A stretch of DNA of 10,377 nt, taken from positions 6,453-16,829 of the forward strand of contig PKZC01000356.1 in the NCBI GenBank assembly GCA_003132905.1, in the 5' to 3' direction. This stretch comes from Bryobacterales bacterium. Lineage in GTDB: Bacteria; Acidobacteriota; Terriglobia; Bryobacterales; Bryobacteraceae. The position numbers and the translations under genes were made by a program. The notes beneath the pieces are model-generated. The model had not been told where the DNA came from. It did no database searches and saw only the letters and a program-made list of their open reading frames with translations. Position 1 is the first letter of the stretch; each line of letters begins with the position of its first letter. Shown in pieces: positions 1 to 6,148 of this stretch.

Positions 1-701
1 TCGTAAGAAATCCGCCGGTACCGCTCTTCTAAAAGCATGTCCGCGCTGTGCGGATAACCATAATGATCCACCCACGTTCTTTCGTCCACTCCGGTTGTGG
101 TTACCACGAAAGTATCCCCATCCCATTTGCCTACTGAGTATCCCCACCACCTCGGAATGTCTGGATCTTTGGGAAGTTCGCGGCCGTCAGTCCATATTGT
201 GCGAACGCTGTTTCCCCACTCGAACTGTTGCAGAATTTTGTCGGAGAGGACATTCATCTCGAGAGGGTCGGGATAAATAAGCGCGCGGGAGGGCCCCATG
301 GGATTGCAGGTCTGATAAGGGTCCGACCCACTGGCGGGCGGGACTGCCCTGCGCCGTCCGATGGCTTCTTCCGGATGCGCGGCGGCCTCGGCGCTGCCAA
401 GGTTGCGCCCGTAGGACGGCTTATTGGCGTCGAACATTTTCTGCCCCAGTGGCGTCAGGGCTGGGACATTGTTACTGAAACCGCGGTCTCCGCAGTCCCG
501 GCACGTGCCGCCGCCGCCATACCCGCCCGGCGAACCGTTGCGGCTCCATATTCCAGAGATATCGTGCTTGTCGTAGGTGCGGCCAGCATTTTTGGGATCG
601 GCAGCCAATATACCTCGCCCACCCTGCGCGAAAACACCAGAACACAACAACAGACAGCCGCCTAGTAGCATGCTCAACTGTGCCAGGTTGGTCCTCATCA
701 T
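1..701 (-). CDS. secreted 'ISGIW' domain protein, C-terminus outside window
   Basis: Function unknown. Partial: 233 residues are visible and the reading frame runs open to the left edge. Translation starts at tandem ATG codons (701 or 698) behind GGAAAAGAG. A hydrophobic N-terminus (residues about 5-25, ending V-F-A-Q) is a signal peptide. The motif DISGIW lies at 47-52, followed by a glycine-rich stretch containing CRDC (67-70), then TCNPMGPSR (131-139), TIWTDGRELP (168-177) and YSVGKWDGDTFVV (188-200). The ISG-W, IW-DGR and SVGKW-GDT blocks match a large family of uncharacterised secreted proteins that I know mainly from Acidobacteria. Two other genes here (4780-5556 and 2910-4751) carry related domains. 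It lies 15 nt downstream of the DUF6152 gene, so the two are probably co-transcribed. Family membership is fairly sure; no enzymatic role can be assigned. Confidence 0.85.
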   Translation of the reverse strand, partial: MMRTNLAQLSMLLGGCLLLCSGVFAQGGRGILAADPKNAGRTYDKHDISGIWSRNGSPGGYGGGGTCRDCGDRGFSNNVPALTPLGQKMFDANKPSYGRNLGSAEAAAHPEEAIGRRRAVPPASGSDPYQTCNPMGPSRALIYPDPLEMNVLSDKILQQFEWGNSVRTIWTDGRELPKDPDIPRWWGYSVGKWDGDTFVVTTTGVDERTWVDHYGYPHSADMLLEERYRRISY

Positions 702-716
702 CTCTTTTCCACTCGC

Positions 717-1184
717 TCAGGGCTTCTGTTCGGGCTGCTTTTGTTCATTTGCTGGAGGTTCCGGCGGAGGAGCGCCCGGATTGCCGCCGGCCACGCCCAT
801 CACCACCTCGCCCTGGTCATTTAGGAGTTTGAGAATAGCGCCCACAGGCGTTCCTGCTCTGGAAGGCGACACTGTGATGGTGATATGCATTCCAACCGGC
901 AGGGCAGCCTCGGAGCGTCTCTTCCCCCATCCGCCCTGGATCAATTGCGCTGGATTGGGATAGAACTCGCCACCCCAATGCACGACATTGCCTTTGTCAT
1001 CGGTGACGTCGAAATACAGTTGGGGATGCGGATTCGCATAGTGGAACTCCGTGACTACGCCCTTCATCGTTATCGGGTGGCTGGCGTCGTAAGACACGCC
1101 TGTGCCGTGATGCGCGTAAACCGGAAGCATCGTCGCGATGATGCCCACTGCCACGGCGAAAGATCGTTTGATATTTTGTTGCAT
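717..1184 (-). CDS. DUF6152 family secreted protein
   Basis: A 155-residue exported protein. The signal peptide (1-24) ends V-Y-A, which fits signal peptidase I, and the mature chain would begin HHGTG. The body carries the DUF6152 pattern: AHH at the cleavage site, YDASHPITMKGVV (32-44), a hydrophobic/aromatic stretch into NPHP (51-54), the W-G-E block near 70-73 and GGW (84-86). The C-terminus (about 134-155) is a proline/glutamate/glutamine-rich, probably disordered tail. Length and layout are normal for the family, whose function is unknown. It is the first gene of a minus-strand pair with the ISGIW gene 15 nt downstream, and is transcribed away from the cytochrome gene at 1317. No good Shine-Dalgarno sequence precedes the ATG. 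A mature N-terminal histidine together with H53 could form a metal site, but that is inference. Confidence 0.88.
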   Translation of the reverse strand: MQQNIKRSFAVAVGIIATMLPVYAHHGTGVSYDASHPITMKGVVTEFHYANPHPQLYFDVTDDKGNVVHWGGEFYPNPAQLIQGGWGKRRSEAALPVGMHITITVSPSRAGTPVGAILKLLNDQGEVVMGVAGGNPGAPPPEPPANEQKQPEQKP

Positions 1185-1230
1185 TGCCCAGTAAGATTCT
1201 ATTCCCGCCGGTGTCGAACAGGATTAAAAC

Positions 1231-1250
1231 AATCGTAAAGATATGTTAAG
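1231..1250 (+). repeat. 20-bp repeat copy 1 in divergent promoter region; candidate operator
   Basis: AATCGTAAAGATATGTTAAG, identical to the reverse complement of 5657-5676. It sits between the divergent DUF6152 (start 1184) and cytochrome (start 1317) genes, 66 bp from the cytochrome start. It contains TAA-N7-TTA, a T-N11-A dyad of the kind bound by LysR-type regulators. A -10-like TATAGG lies at 1274-1279 without a convincing -35, as expected of an activator-dependent promoter. The repeat is directly seen; the operator role is inferred. Confidence 0.7.
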
Positions 1251-1316
1251 GCCCGAACAGTGGCAGTTCCGACTATAGGATCATCTCTGTTGAGCTGAAA
1301 AGGAACGGAGAACCAC

Positions 1317-2474
1317 GTGAAGGCTGGAGTAAGACAGGCAGCATCGATCGCGTTCGTTTACTTGATAGGCGCGGCGCTCGCGCAGAGCCAGCAGGGGCCA
1401 GCGGAGAAACCGCTGCTGGCGGAACAGGTTTTCAAGAACGTCAAAGTTCTGAAGGGAATACCTGCCAGTGAATTCATGGACACGATGGGTTTCTTTGCGG
1501 CGTCCCTGGGATTGAATTGTGTTTATTGCCACGTTGCGGAAAGCATGGAAAACTGGGACAAATTTGCCGAGGACGTGCCTCGCAAAGAGACCGCGCGTGC
1601 AATGATTCTGATGGTGAATGCCCTCAATAAAAGCAGCTTCGGTGGACGGCGCGCGCTCACCTGTTACTCCTGCCATCGCGGCGCAGAACATCCCAAAGTG
1701 ATCCCCAGCCTGGCCGACCAATATACCGTTCCCACGGAAGACCCGAACGAAATCGAAATCGTAAAAGACGCGCCGCCGGGTCCTTCCGCCGATCAGATTC
1801 TGGATCAATATATAGTGGCGCTGGGTGGGGCGCAGCGATTGGCTGGCCTCACCAGCTTTACCGGCAAGGGTACGTACGAAGGCTACGACACGTATCACGA
1901 AAAAGTCCCGCTGGAGATTTATGGCCAGGCTCCGGGAAGGCGCAGCATCATCACGCATACCCAGAACGGCGATAGCACCACGGTGTTTGACGGCCGCGCA
2001 GGCTGGACGGCGGCGGTGGACAAGCCGATCCACTTATTGCCTTCGCTTCCCGGTTCGGAATTGGACGGCGCAAAGCTGGACGCCGATCTATGTTTTCCTG
2101 CAGGGATCAAACAGGCCCTGGTCCAGTGGCGAAACGGTTTCCCGGTGACAACGATAGAGGATCGCGAAGTGCAGGTCATCCAAGGAATTGCGGCTGGCGG
2201 ATCTCGCGTGAAGTTGTATTTTGACAGCAAGACCGGGCTGCTGGCGCGGCAGTTGCGCTATACCAACACGATTGTCGGCACGATTCCGATCCAGATTGAC
2301 TACTCCGATTATCGTGAGGTAGCGGGCGTCAAGATGCCCTTTCATTGGGTTGTCACCTGGACCGGCGGGCAGTCGACTATGCAGTTGAACGAGGTGCAGG
2401 CCAACGTTCCGATCGACGCCGCAAAGTTCTCGAAACCCGCGCCGGCGGTGGTGACGAAAGCCGTCGCCCGGTAA
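1317..2474 (+). CDS. secreted dihaem cytochrome c, reaction-centre cytochrome family, with C-terminal beta domain
   Basis: 385 residues. The GTG start at 1317 has GGAG six bases upstream. The signal peptide (about 1-23) ends L-A-Q-S. The N-terminal half has two c-type haem sites, CVYCH (68-72) and CYSCH (116-120), each preceded by candidate axial methionines (M54/M57 and M96/M99). This is the spacing of the photosynthetic-reaction-centre cytochrome c subunit family, which usually has four haems; two-haem versions are common in non-phototrophic Acidobacteria. Residues about 155-385 look like a beta-rich domain similar to outer-membrane lipoprotein-sorting proteins (LolA-like), starting LDQYIVALGG. 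Likely role: periplasmic electron transfer coupled to an unknown partner. It heads a plus-strand pair with the cupin gene 49 nt downstream, and the repeat at 1231-1250 lies just upstream. The haem motifs are certain; the beta-domain assignment is moderate. Confidence 0.9.
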   Translation: MKAGVRQAASIAFVYLIGAALAQSQQGPAEKPLLAEQVFKNVKVLKGIPASEFMDTMGFFAASLGLNCVYCHVAESMENWDKFAEDVPRKETARAMILMVNALNKSSFGGRRALTCYSCHRGAEHPKVIPSLADQYTVPTEDPNEIEIVKDAPPGPSADQILDQYIVALGGAQRLAGLTSFTGKGTYEGYDTYHEKVPLEIYGQAPGRRSIITHTQNGDSTTVFDGRAGWTAAVDKPIHLLPSLPGSELDGAKLDADLCFPAGIKQALVQWRNGFPVTTIEDREVQVIQGIAAGGSRVKLYFDSKTGLLARQLRYTNTIVGTIPIQIDYSDYREVAGVKMPFHWVVTWTGGQSTMQLNEVQANVPIDAAKFSKPAPAVVTKAVAR

Positions 2475-2507
2475 AGTTGTGTTAAGCAACAGCTATTTCT
2501 GTTAATT

Positions 2508-2514
2508 AGGGAGG
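2508..2514 (+). promoter_or_regulatory. strong ribosome binding site fixing a TTG start
   Basis: AGGGAGG nine bases before TTG at 2524 supports that rare start codon for the cupin gene. No ATG in frame comes before the signal-peptide core. A weak hairpin (AACAG at 2488-2492 with CTGTT at 2499-2503) lies just upstream; its meaning is unclear. Confidence 0.7.
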
Positions 2515-2523
2515 CAGCATACC

Positions 2524-2907
2524 TTGAAACTCGTCCGCAGAGGTCCTATATTTTTTGCGATGTCGATGACTCTGCTTTTTGCGCAGAGTGGTGTCCAGCG
2601 CACGGTGGTGCAAAGGGGCGACATATCGGTGCCCGGTCGCGAGGCTGTCGCCGTGCGCATCGAGATTGCTCCCGGCGGTTCCACGGGGCGTCATACCCAT
2701 GCCGGTGATGAAACCGACTATGTGCTCGAAGGCCAACTTGAAGTGACGATCGACGGGCAAGCGCCGAAAACGATCAAAGCCGGAGAGGCTATTGTCATTC
2801 CCGAAGGTACGGTCCACAACGCGCAGAATACCGGCACGCAACCACTCAAAGCGGTTGGGGTCTATATCGTCGAAAAGGGAAAACCCATGACGACTCCCGC
2901 GAGTTAG
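2524..2907 (+). CDS. secreted single-domain cupin
   Basis: 127 residues with a signal peptide (about 1-21, ending L-F-A-Q). It is a single cupin barrel with both conserved motifs. Motif 1 runs from about residue 51: GGSTGRHTHAGDETDYVLEG, giving metal ligands H57, H59 and E63. Motif 2 is GEAIVIPEGTVHNAQN (87-102), giving H98. All four ligands are present, so it probably binds a divalent metal. Export is less usual, since most small cupins are cytosolic. The substrate is unknown; small cupins include dioxygenases, isomerases and binding proteins. It follows the cytochrome gene by 49 nt and is probably in its operon. Its stop is 2 bp from the convergent stop of the MBL-fusion gene. Confidence 0.88.
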   Translation: MKLVRRGPIFFAMSMTLLFAQSGVQRTVVQRGDISVPGREAVAVRIEIAPGGSTGRHTHAGDETDYVLEGQLEVTIDGQAPKTIKAGEAIVIPEGTVHNAQNTGTQPLKAVGVYIVEKGKPMTTPAS

Positions 2908-2909
2908 GT

Positions 2910-4751
2910 CTATTTCGCGGGTTGCTTCAGACTGGTGTAAACGGCTTCGACGAACATATCCGTGGTCCATGGACCGCTGTTCGCGCCGTATCGGGTGTCG
3001 TAGTCGGCAGTCACTCTTGCGGCTTTGACCTGGTCCAAAGTTGCGCCGCTCTTGAGCATCGCGCGGACGCGGTCCCGGACAATCACCATCATGTCACGAT
3101 ATTCCGCCACCTCGTGTTCATCGGATAGATAACCGTGGCCCGGGACGATCATCGTCCCGCCCTGTCCTTCATGTTGGAACACGGTTCGATTCAGGATGTC
3201 GTTCAGCGCGTTGATTTCCCCTTGAACGCTGCCGCCGTCTTTGATATCGATAAATGGAAATTGCGTGGTGTTGAAGATATCGCCCGCGACGATAACGTCT
3301 GCCTGACGAAAGTGAACGATGCTGTCGCCATCGGTGATGGCGTTCGGTTCGTGAAAAATCTCGATAGCATTTCCATTGTGGTACTTGCGCCGGCGATCGC
3401 TGAGGAATGTGTCCGTTGGCCAGCCGGGCCCGGGTAGTTTCTGTTCCACCATGCGGGTCTCTACGTTTTGTTGGGCGATGATGGTCGCGCCCACACCGGC
3501 ATCCTTGAACTGCCGCGAGAAGAAGGAACCCACCAAGCTGGGATCTTGACCAGAGGCGCGCAGCTTCACGTTGCCACCGGTGCGATCCGGAAGGAAGCTG
3601 GTGTTGACGATGAATTGAACCGGCTCGTTGCTGAGTTTGCGAATCGCCTCGATCACTTTATCGGCAAGCTGACCGGATCCGCTGTCGACCACAAAAGGTC
3701 CTTCGTCGCCCGTCTCCACCACGATGTTGCCGCCATCGCCCAGCAGCATATAGACGTGCGCGGAAATCGGCCAAACGTGAATCTCGCCGTCGTGCGGTTC
3801 GGGATCCACGGCGCGGCTGACCGGCGAAGGACCGGGCGCGGGCCGCAGCAAAGCCTCGGCTTCGGCATCGGTCGCGGTTTTCAGCTTGGCTGTAAATTCC
3901 GGATAAATCGATGGAGCCCCGGCGATACCAGACAACAGCGGGATTTTGTATTTCTTCGAATATTCTTTGGCAAAAGGCTGCGCGCCGAGCGGATAATTTG
4001 GCACTGAATCCGGCGGACGGCCGACAATTTCTTCGCCGTCGTCGCAGGCGTAGAGCCAGGAACCATGGTCGGCGGGTTGGCGAAAAAAGTCATCGCTGCG
4101 GACTTCGGATTCGGTGAGAAAAACGGGATCGGTGACAACCGTAGTATCCACCAGATGGTCGCCATGACGGACGATGAACTCCACCATGCTGGCCTGATCG
4201 CTTTCCGGAAGCCCGTTGCGCCGCAGCCAGCCCTGCTTGAGATGCGTCGTGTTGACCATGAGCGCATTGCCCACAAACCGGCCAGTCGAGAATCCCTGAT
4301 AAGTGTGGGGAGCGTAGGCGGGCGGATGCGGACGTCCGTCCATCCAGATGGTGCGGAACCCCTCGGTGGTCTGGGCCCAAATATGAATGGCGACCAGTTG
4401 CATGGTATGCGGGTCCCGGTCTTCCCAAATGCGGAAGTTTCCCACGGCGCGCATTTGATAGGGCGCCACGTAGCCATCGCACTGATGGTGCTTGAGGGTC
4501 AAACGAGATGGGTCGTAGGAAAGGGCCCACAGTCGTCCCGCTTCGTTGATCGCGAACCCGGCATAATCGCCGATCTCGGACCCCGCTCCGCGCTCGAGAC
4601 CATCCTCGTTCACTGCCGGCGACCAATAACCGGAAAGGTCAATCGCGGGGGATGGCCGGTTCGGTGCCGGCGCTGGAGGCGCGCTCTGCGCGAACAAGCC
4701 GATCTGGGTGACGAGTGCCGTCAATAGAACGATATTCAAGTTCTGTTTCAT
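2910..4751 (-). CDS. secreted fusion: LSGYW domain plus degenerate metallo-beta-lactamase domain
   Basis: 613 residues from ATG 4751; GTG at 4766 is an alternative start and would add five residues. The signal peptide (1-22, ending L-F-A-Q) is followed by a proline-rich linker (24-36). Residues 37-265 form the same domain as the neighbouring 258-residue protein: LSGYW (39-43), C91, TIWMDGR (134-140), GWLRRNGLP (174-182) and C236. Residues about 323-570 form an MBL domain. Its zinc-binding HxHxDH loop reads SFLPDR (385-390), inside VNTSFLPDRTGGN. The later AHTDGD-type histidine is I472. Only D389, D491 (AGD) and H539 (PGHG) remain, so normal dinuclear zinc hydrolysis is unlikely. The protein may be a binding or structural descendant of a hydrolase. 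C91 and C236 are its only cysteines. It is second in an operon, 28 nt after the 258-residue gene. The fusion is secure; loss of activity is inferred. Confidence 0.88.
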   Translation of the reverse strand: MKQNLNIVLLTALVTQIGLFAQSAPPAPAPNRPSPAIDLSGYWSPAVNEDGLERGAGSEIGDYAGFAINEAGRLWALSYDPSRLTLKHHQCDGYVAPYQMRAVGNFRIWEDRDPHTMQLVAIHIWAQTTEGFRTIWMDGRPHPPAYAPHTYQGFSTGRFVGNALMVNTTHLKQGWLRRNGLPESDQASMVEFIVRHGDHLVDTTVVTDPVFLTESEVRSDDFFRQPADHGSWLYACDDGEEIVGRPPDSVPNYPLGAQPFAKEYSKKYKIPLLSGIAGAPSIYPEFTAKLKTATDAEAEALLRPAPGPSPVSRAVDPEPHDGEIHVWPISAHVYMLLGDGGNIVVETGDEGPFVVDSGSGQLADKVIEAIRKLSNEPVQFIVNTSFLPDRTGGNVKLRASGQDPSLVGSFFSRQFKDAGVGATIIAQQNVETRMVEQKLPGPGWPTDTFLSDRRRKYHNGNAIEIFHEPNAITDGDSIVHFRQADVIVAGDIFNTTQFPFIDIKDGGSVQGEINALNDILNRTVFQHEGQGGTMIVPGHGYLSDEHEVAEYRDMMVIVRDRVRAMLKSGATLDQVKAARVTADYDTRYGANSGPWTTDMFVEAVYTSLKQPAK

Positions 4752-4779
4752 CGAAATAGCTTTCACGGCTCGTTCTTTC

Positions 4780-5556
4780 TTAGGGCGCTGAACACGCGGT
4801 TGGATTCCAGCCCGCTGAGTCACTCTGTTTCTTGAAATGCGTGCTAGTCCAGAAAGGCGCGCTCAGATACATCGGATCGTTGACCTCGGTGGTCACCAGC
4901 AACAACGAATCGCCGTTGGGTACATCGAAGCGGTCATAATACTCGGTAATCACGGCATTTTCGCTGTAGGGGATACCGTTCCTTCGCAAATATCCAGCTT
5001 TCATTTTCGTGGTCACCACTTTCAAAGCGCCGCCCCGTTCCGGACCGCCGGGGTTCCCCAGGCCGAAGCCTCCTCGCGTCATGATTGTGCCGGGCACGTC
5101 CCAACTGGCCACCGAAATCCCTTGCCAGTCTCCACCTTGTCCCTTTGGTGCGCTGAAGGAAAAGGTCCTGGTCTGGGTACCTGCGTCGAACTCGGCTTTT
5201 AGCGTGTTGTCGTCCTGCCAAGTGATATGGATCCTGCCGGGACGCCGCACGATCCCGCCCACGCCGTATCCCCTGCACTGTTCGCCGGAGGCTTGGTCCT
5301 TTTCCGGATCCCACGCCAGGGCGGCTTTGCGGCCCTCCGGATTTAACGGAACCGATTCAGCGTCGCCCTTAGGCGGCACGGTCATGCGAGAGCGCCAATC
5401 CTCCGTTACAAGCGAAACCCAATATCCCGTGAGATCCACGGGCGCCGCTGCTCGAGGCGGAGGAGGCGGTCCGGGGGGTGGTCCGAACTGGGCGAAGGCG
5501 ATTGAGGCCGCGACGATCCACAGGAGCAAGAACGTCGGGCGGCTTCGAATTAACAT
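4780..5556 (-). CDS. secreted 'LTGYW' domain protein
   Basis: 258 residues, function unknown. ATG 5556 has an AGGAGGAG ribosome binding site 11 nt upstream. The signal peptide (1-23, ending A-F-A-Q) leads into a proline-rich linker (26-39), then LTGYW (42-46), GEQCRGYGVGG (91-101), a predicted beta-rich middle, GYLRRNGIPYSEN (188-200) and NDPMYLSAPF (226-235). It ends in TACSAP. Block order matches the N-terminal half of the downstream fusion protein (LRRNG[LI]P, the DP[VM][FY]L block and the two cysteines). The two genes therefore appear to be tandem paralogues, one standalone and one fused to an MBL domain. C94 and C255 are the only cysteines and align with C91/C236 of the fusion, suggesting a disulphide. 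It is the first gene of a two-gene operon with a near-consensus promoter at 5602-5630. Confidence 0.87.
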   Translation of the reverse strand: MLIRSRPTFLLLWIVAASIAFAQFGPPPGPPPPPRAAAPVDLTGYWVSLVTEDWRSRMTVPPKGDAESVPLNPEGRKAALAWDPEKDQASGEQCRGYGVGGIVRRPGRIHITWQDDNTLKAEFDAGTQTRTFSFSAPKGQGGDWQGISVASWDVPGTIMTRGGFGLGNPGGPERGGALKVVTTKMKAGYLRRNGIPYSENAVITEYYDRFDVPNGDSLLLVTTEVNDPMYLSAPFWTSTHFKKQSDSAGWNPTACSAP

Positions 5557-5567
5557 TTTGAAGAATA

Positions 5568-5575
5568 CTCCTCCT
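5568..5575 (-). promoter_or_regulatory. ribosome binding site of the LTGYW gene
   Basis: AGGAGGAG on the minus strand, 11 nt before ATG 5556. It is the strongest Shine-Dalgarno sequence in the window and settles that start. Confidence 0.75.
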
Positions 5576-5601
5576 GGTGCTTTGGAAAAATGGTCGGATT
5601 G

Positions 5602-5630
5602 ATTATATCGGCCATGTACTCCAGTATCAA
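5602..5630 (-). promoter_or_regulatory. near-consensus sigma-70 promoter for the LTGYW/MBL-fusion operon
   Basis: On the minus strand, TTGATA (5625-5630), a 17-bp spacer and a perfect TATAAT (5602-5607), with the start codon about 45 bp beyond the -10. The 20-bp repeat at 5657-5676 lies 26 bp upstream of the -35, a position suited to an activator or upstream element. Confidence 0.7.
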
Positions 5631-5656
5631 TTCAGAAAGTCACTGGTCGAGCGCGG

Positions 5657-5676
5657 CTTAACATATCTTTACGATT
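5657..5676 (-). repeat. 20-bp repeat copy 2 in divergent promoter region; candidate operator
   Basis: Exact inverted copy of 1231-1250, between the divergent LTGYW and DoxX genes. Read on the minus strand, it is followed seven bases later by CGACCAGTG. Copy 1 is followed by CGAACAGTG after about three or four bases, so similarity extends past the perfect core in both cases. Confidence 0.7.
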
Positions 5677-5720
5677 GAGATTTGCGAAACCACCCAGCCC
5701 GGAGATAAGATTCCTACGAC

Positions 5721-6143
5721 GTGAAGCGGGCCCCCTATCTACTGAGCATCCTGCGAATCGTCACTGGTTTGCTCTTCATGCAGCATGGAGCCGAGAAGCT
5801 ATGGGGGTTTGCCGGCGGCAGAATCGACCACAATTTCCCTCAGCTTCACGCTCTGGCCGGACCGATTGAACTGATCGGCGGTCTGCTCCTCACCGTGGGT
5901 CTATTTACGCGAACCACGGCTTTCATCCTGTGCGGCGAGATGGCGGTAGCGTATTTTCGAACGTGGGCGCCGCGCGGCTTTTTCCCCATCAACAATGGCG
6001 GCGAGGAAGCCGTGATTTTTTGCTACGTATACCTGTGGCTGGTTACCAGCGGCGCTGGTCCATGGAGCATCGATGCGCTGCTCGAAAAGCGGCACAAAAT
6101 GAGCGCCGATAGCCGGATCACGAGCGCCGCCATGAGGACTTGA
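5721..6143 (+). CDS. DoxX family membrane protein, first of a tandem pair
   Basis: 140 residues from GTG 5721; no strong ribosome binding site is at normal distance (GGAG at 5701-5704 is 16 bases away). The opening YLLSILRIVTGLLFMQHGAEKL is the characteristic first DoxX helix, with the QHG-x-KL signature at about 23-28. It is followed by P-I-E-L-I-G-G (48-54) in helix 2, a third hydrophobic segment near 62-80, and a fourth containing YVYLWLV. Four membrane helices in about 140 residues is typical. DoxX proteins include the small subunit of thiosulphate:quinone oxidoreductase, but most bacterial members have no assigned reaction; a quinone-linked redox role in the inner membrane is possible. 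The next DoxX gene starts 5 nt after this stop, so the two are co-transcribed and perhaps form a heteromer. Confidence 0.88.
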   Translation: MKRAPYLLSILRIVTGLLFMQHGAEKLWGFAGGRIDHNFPQLHALAGPIELIGGLLLTVGLFTRTTAFILCGEMAVAYFRTWAPRGFFPINNGGEEAVIFCYVYLWLVTSGAGPWSIDALLEKRHKMSADSRITSAAMRT

Positions 6144-6148
6144 GGCAA

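Noticed and set aside
228..665. Plus-strand open frame of 145 codons near the left edge.
   Set aside because: It is antisense to the ISGIW gene, which has a signal peptide, recognisable motifs and a ribosome binding site; the plus frame shows no family features.
1281..2033. Minus-strand open frame of 250 codons opposite the cytochrome gene.
   Set aside because: It is arginine-rich, lacks recognisable motifs and is antisense to a clear dihaem cytochrome; typical of high-GC shadow frames.
4065..4727. Plus-strand open frame of 220 codons opposite the fusion gene.
   Set aside because: It mirrors the LSGYW coding frame and has no signal peptide or known domain.
1231..5676. The inverted 20-mers as ends of a composite mobile element.
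   Set aside because: No transposase, integrase or target-site duplication is visible, and both copies lie in active divergent promoter regions, which fits an operator better.
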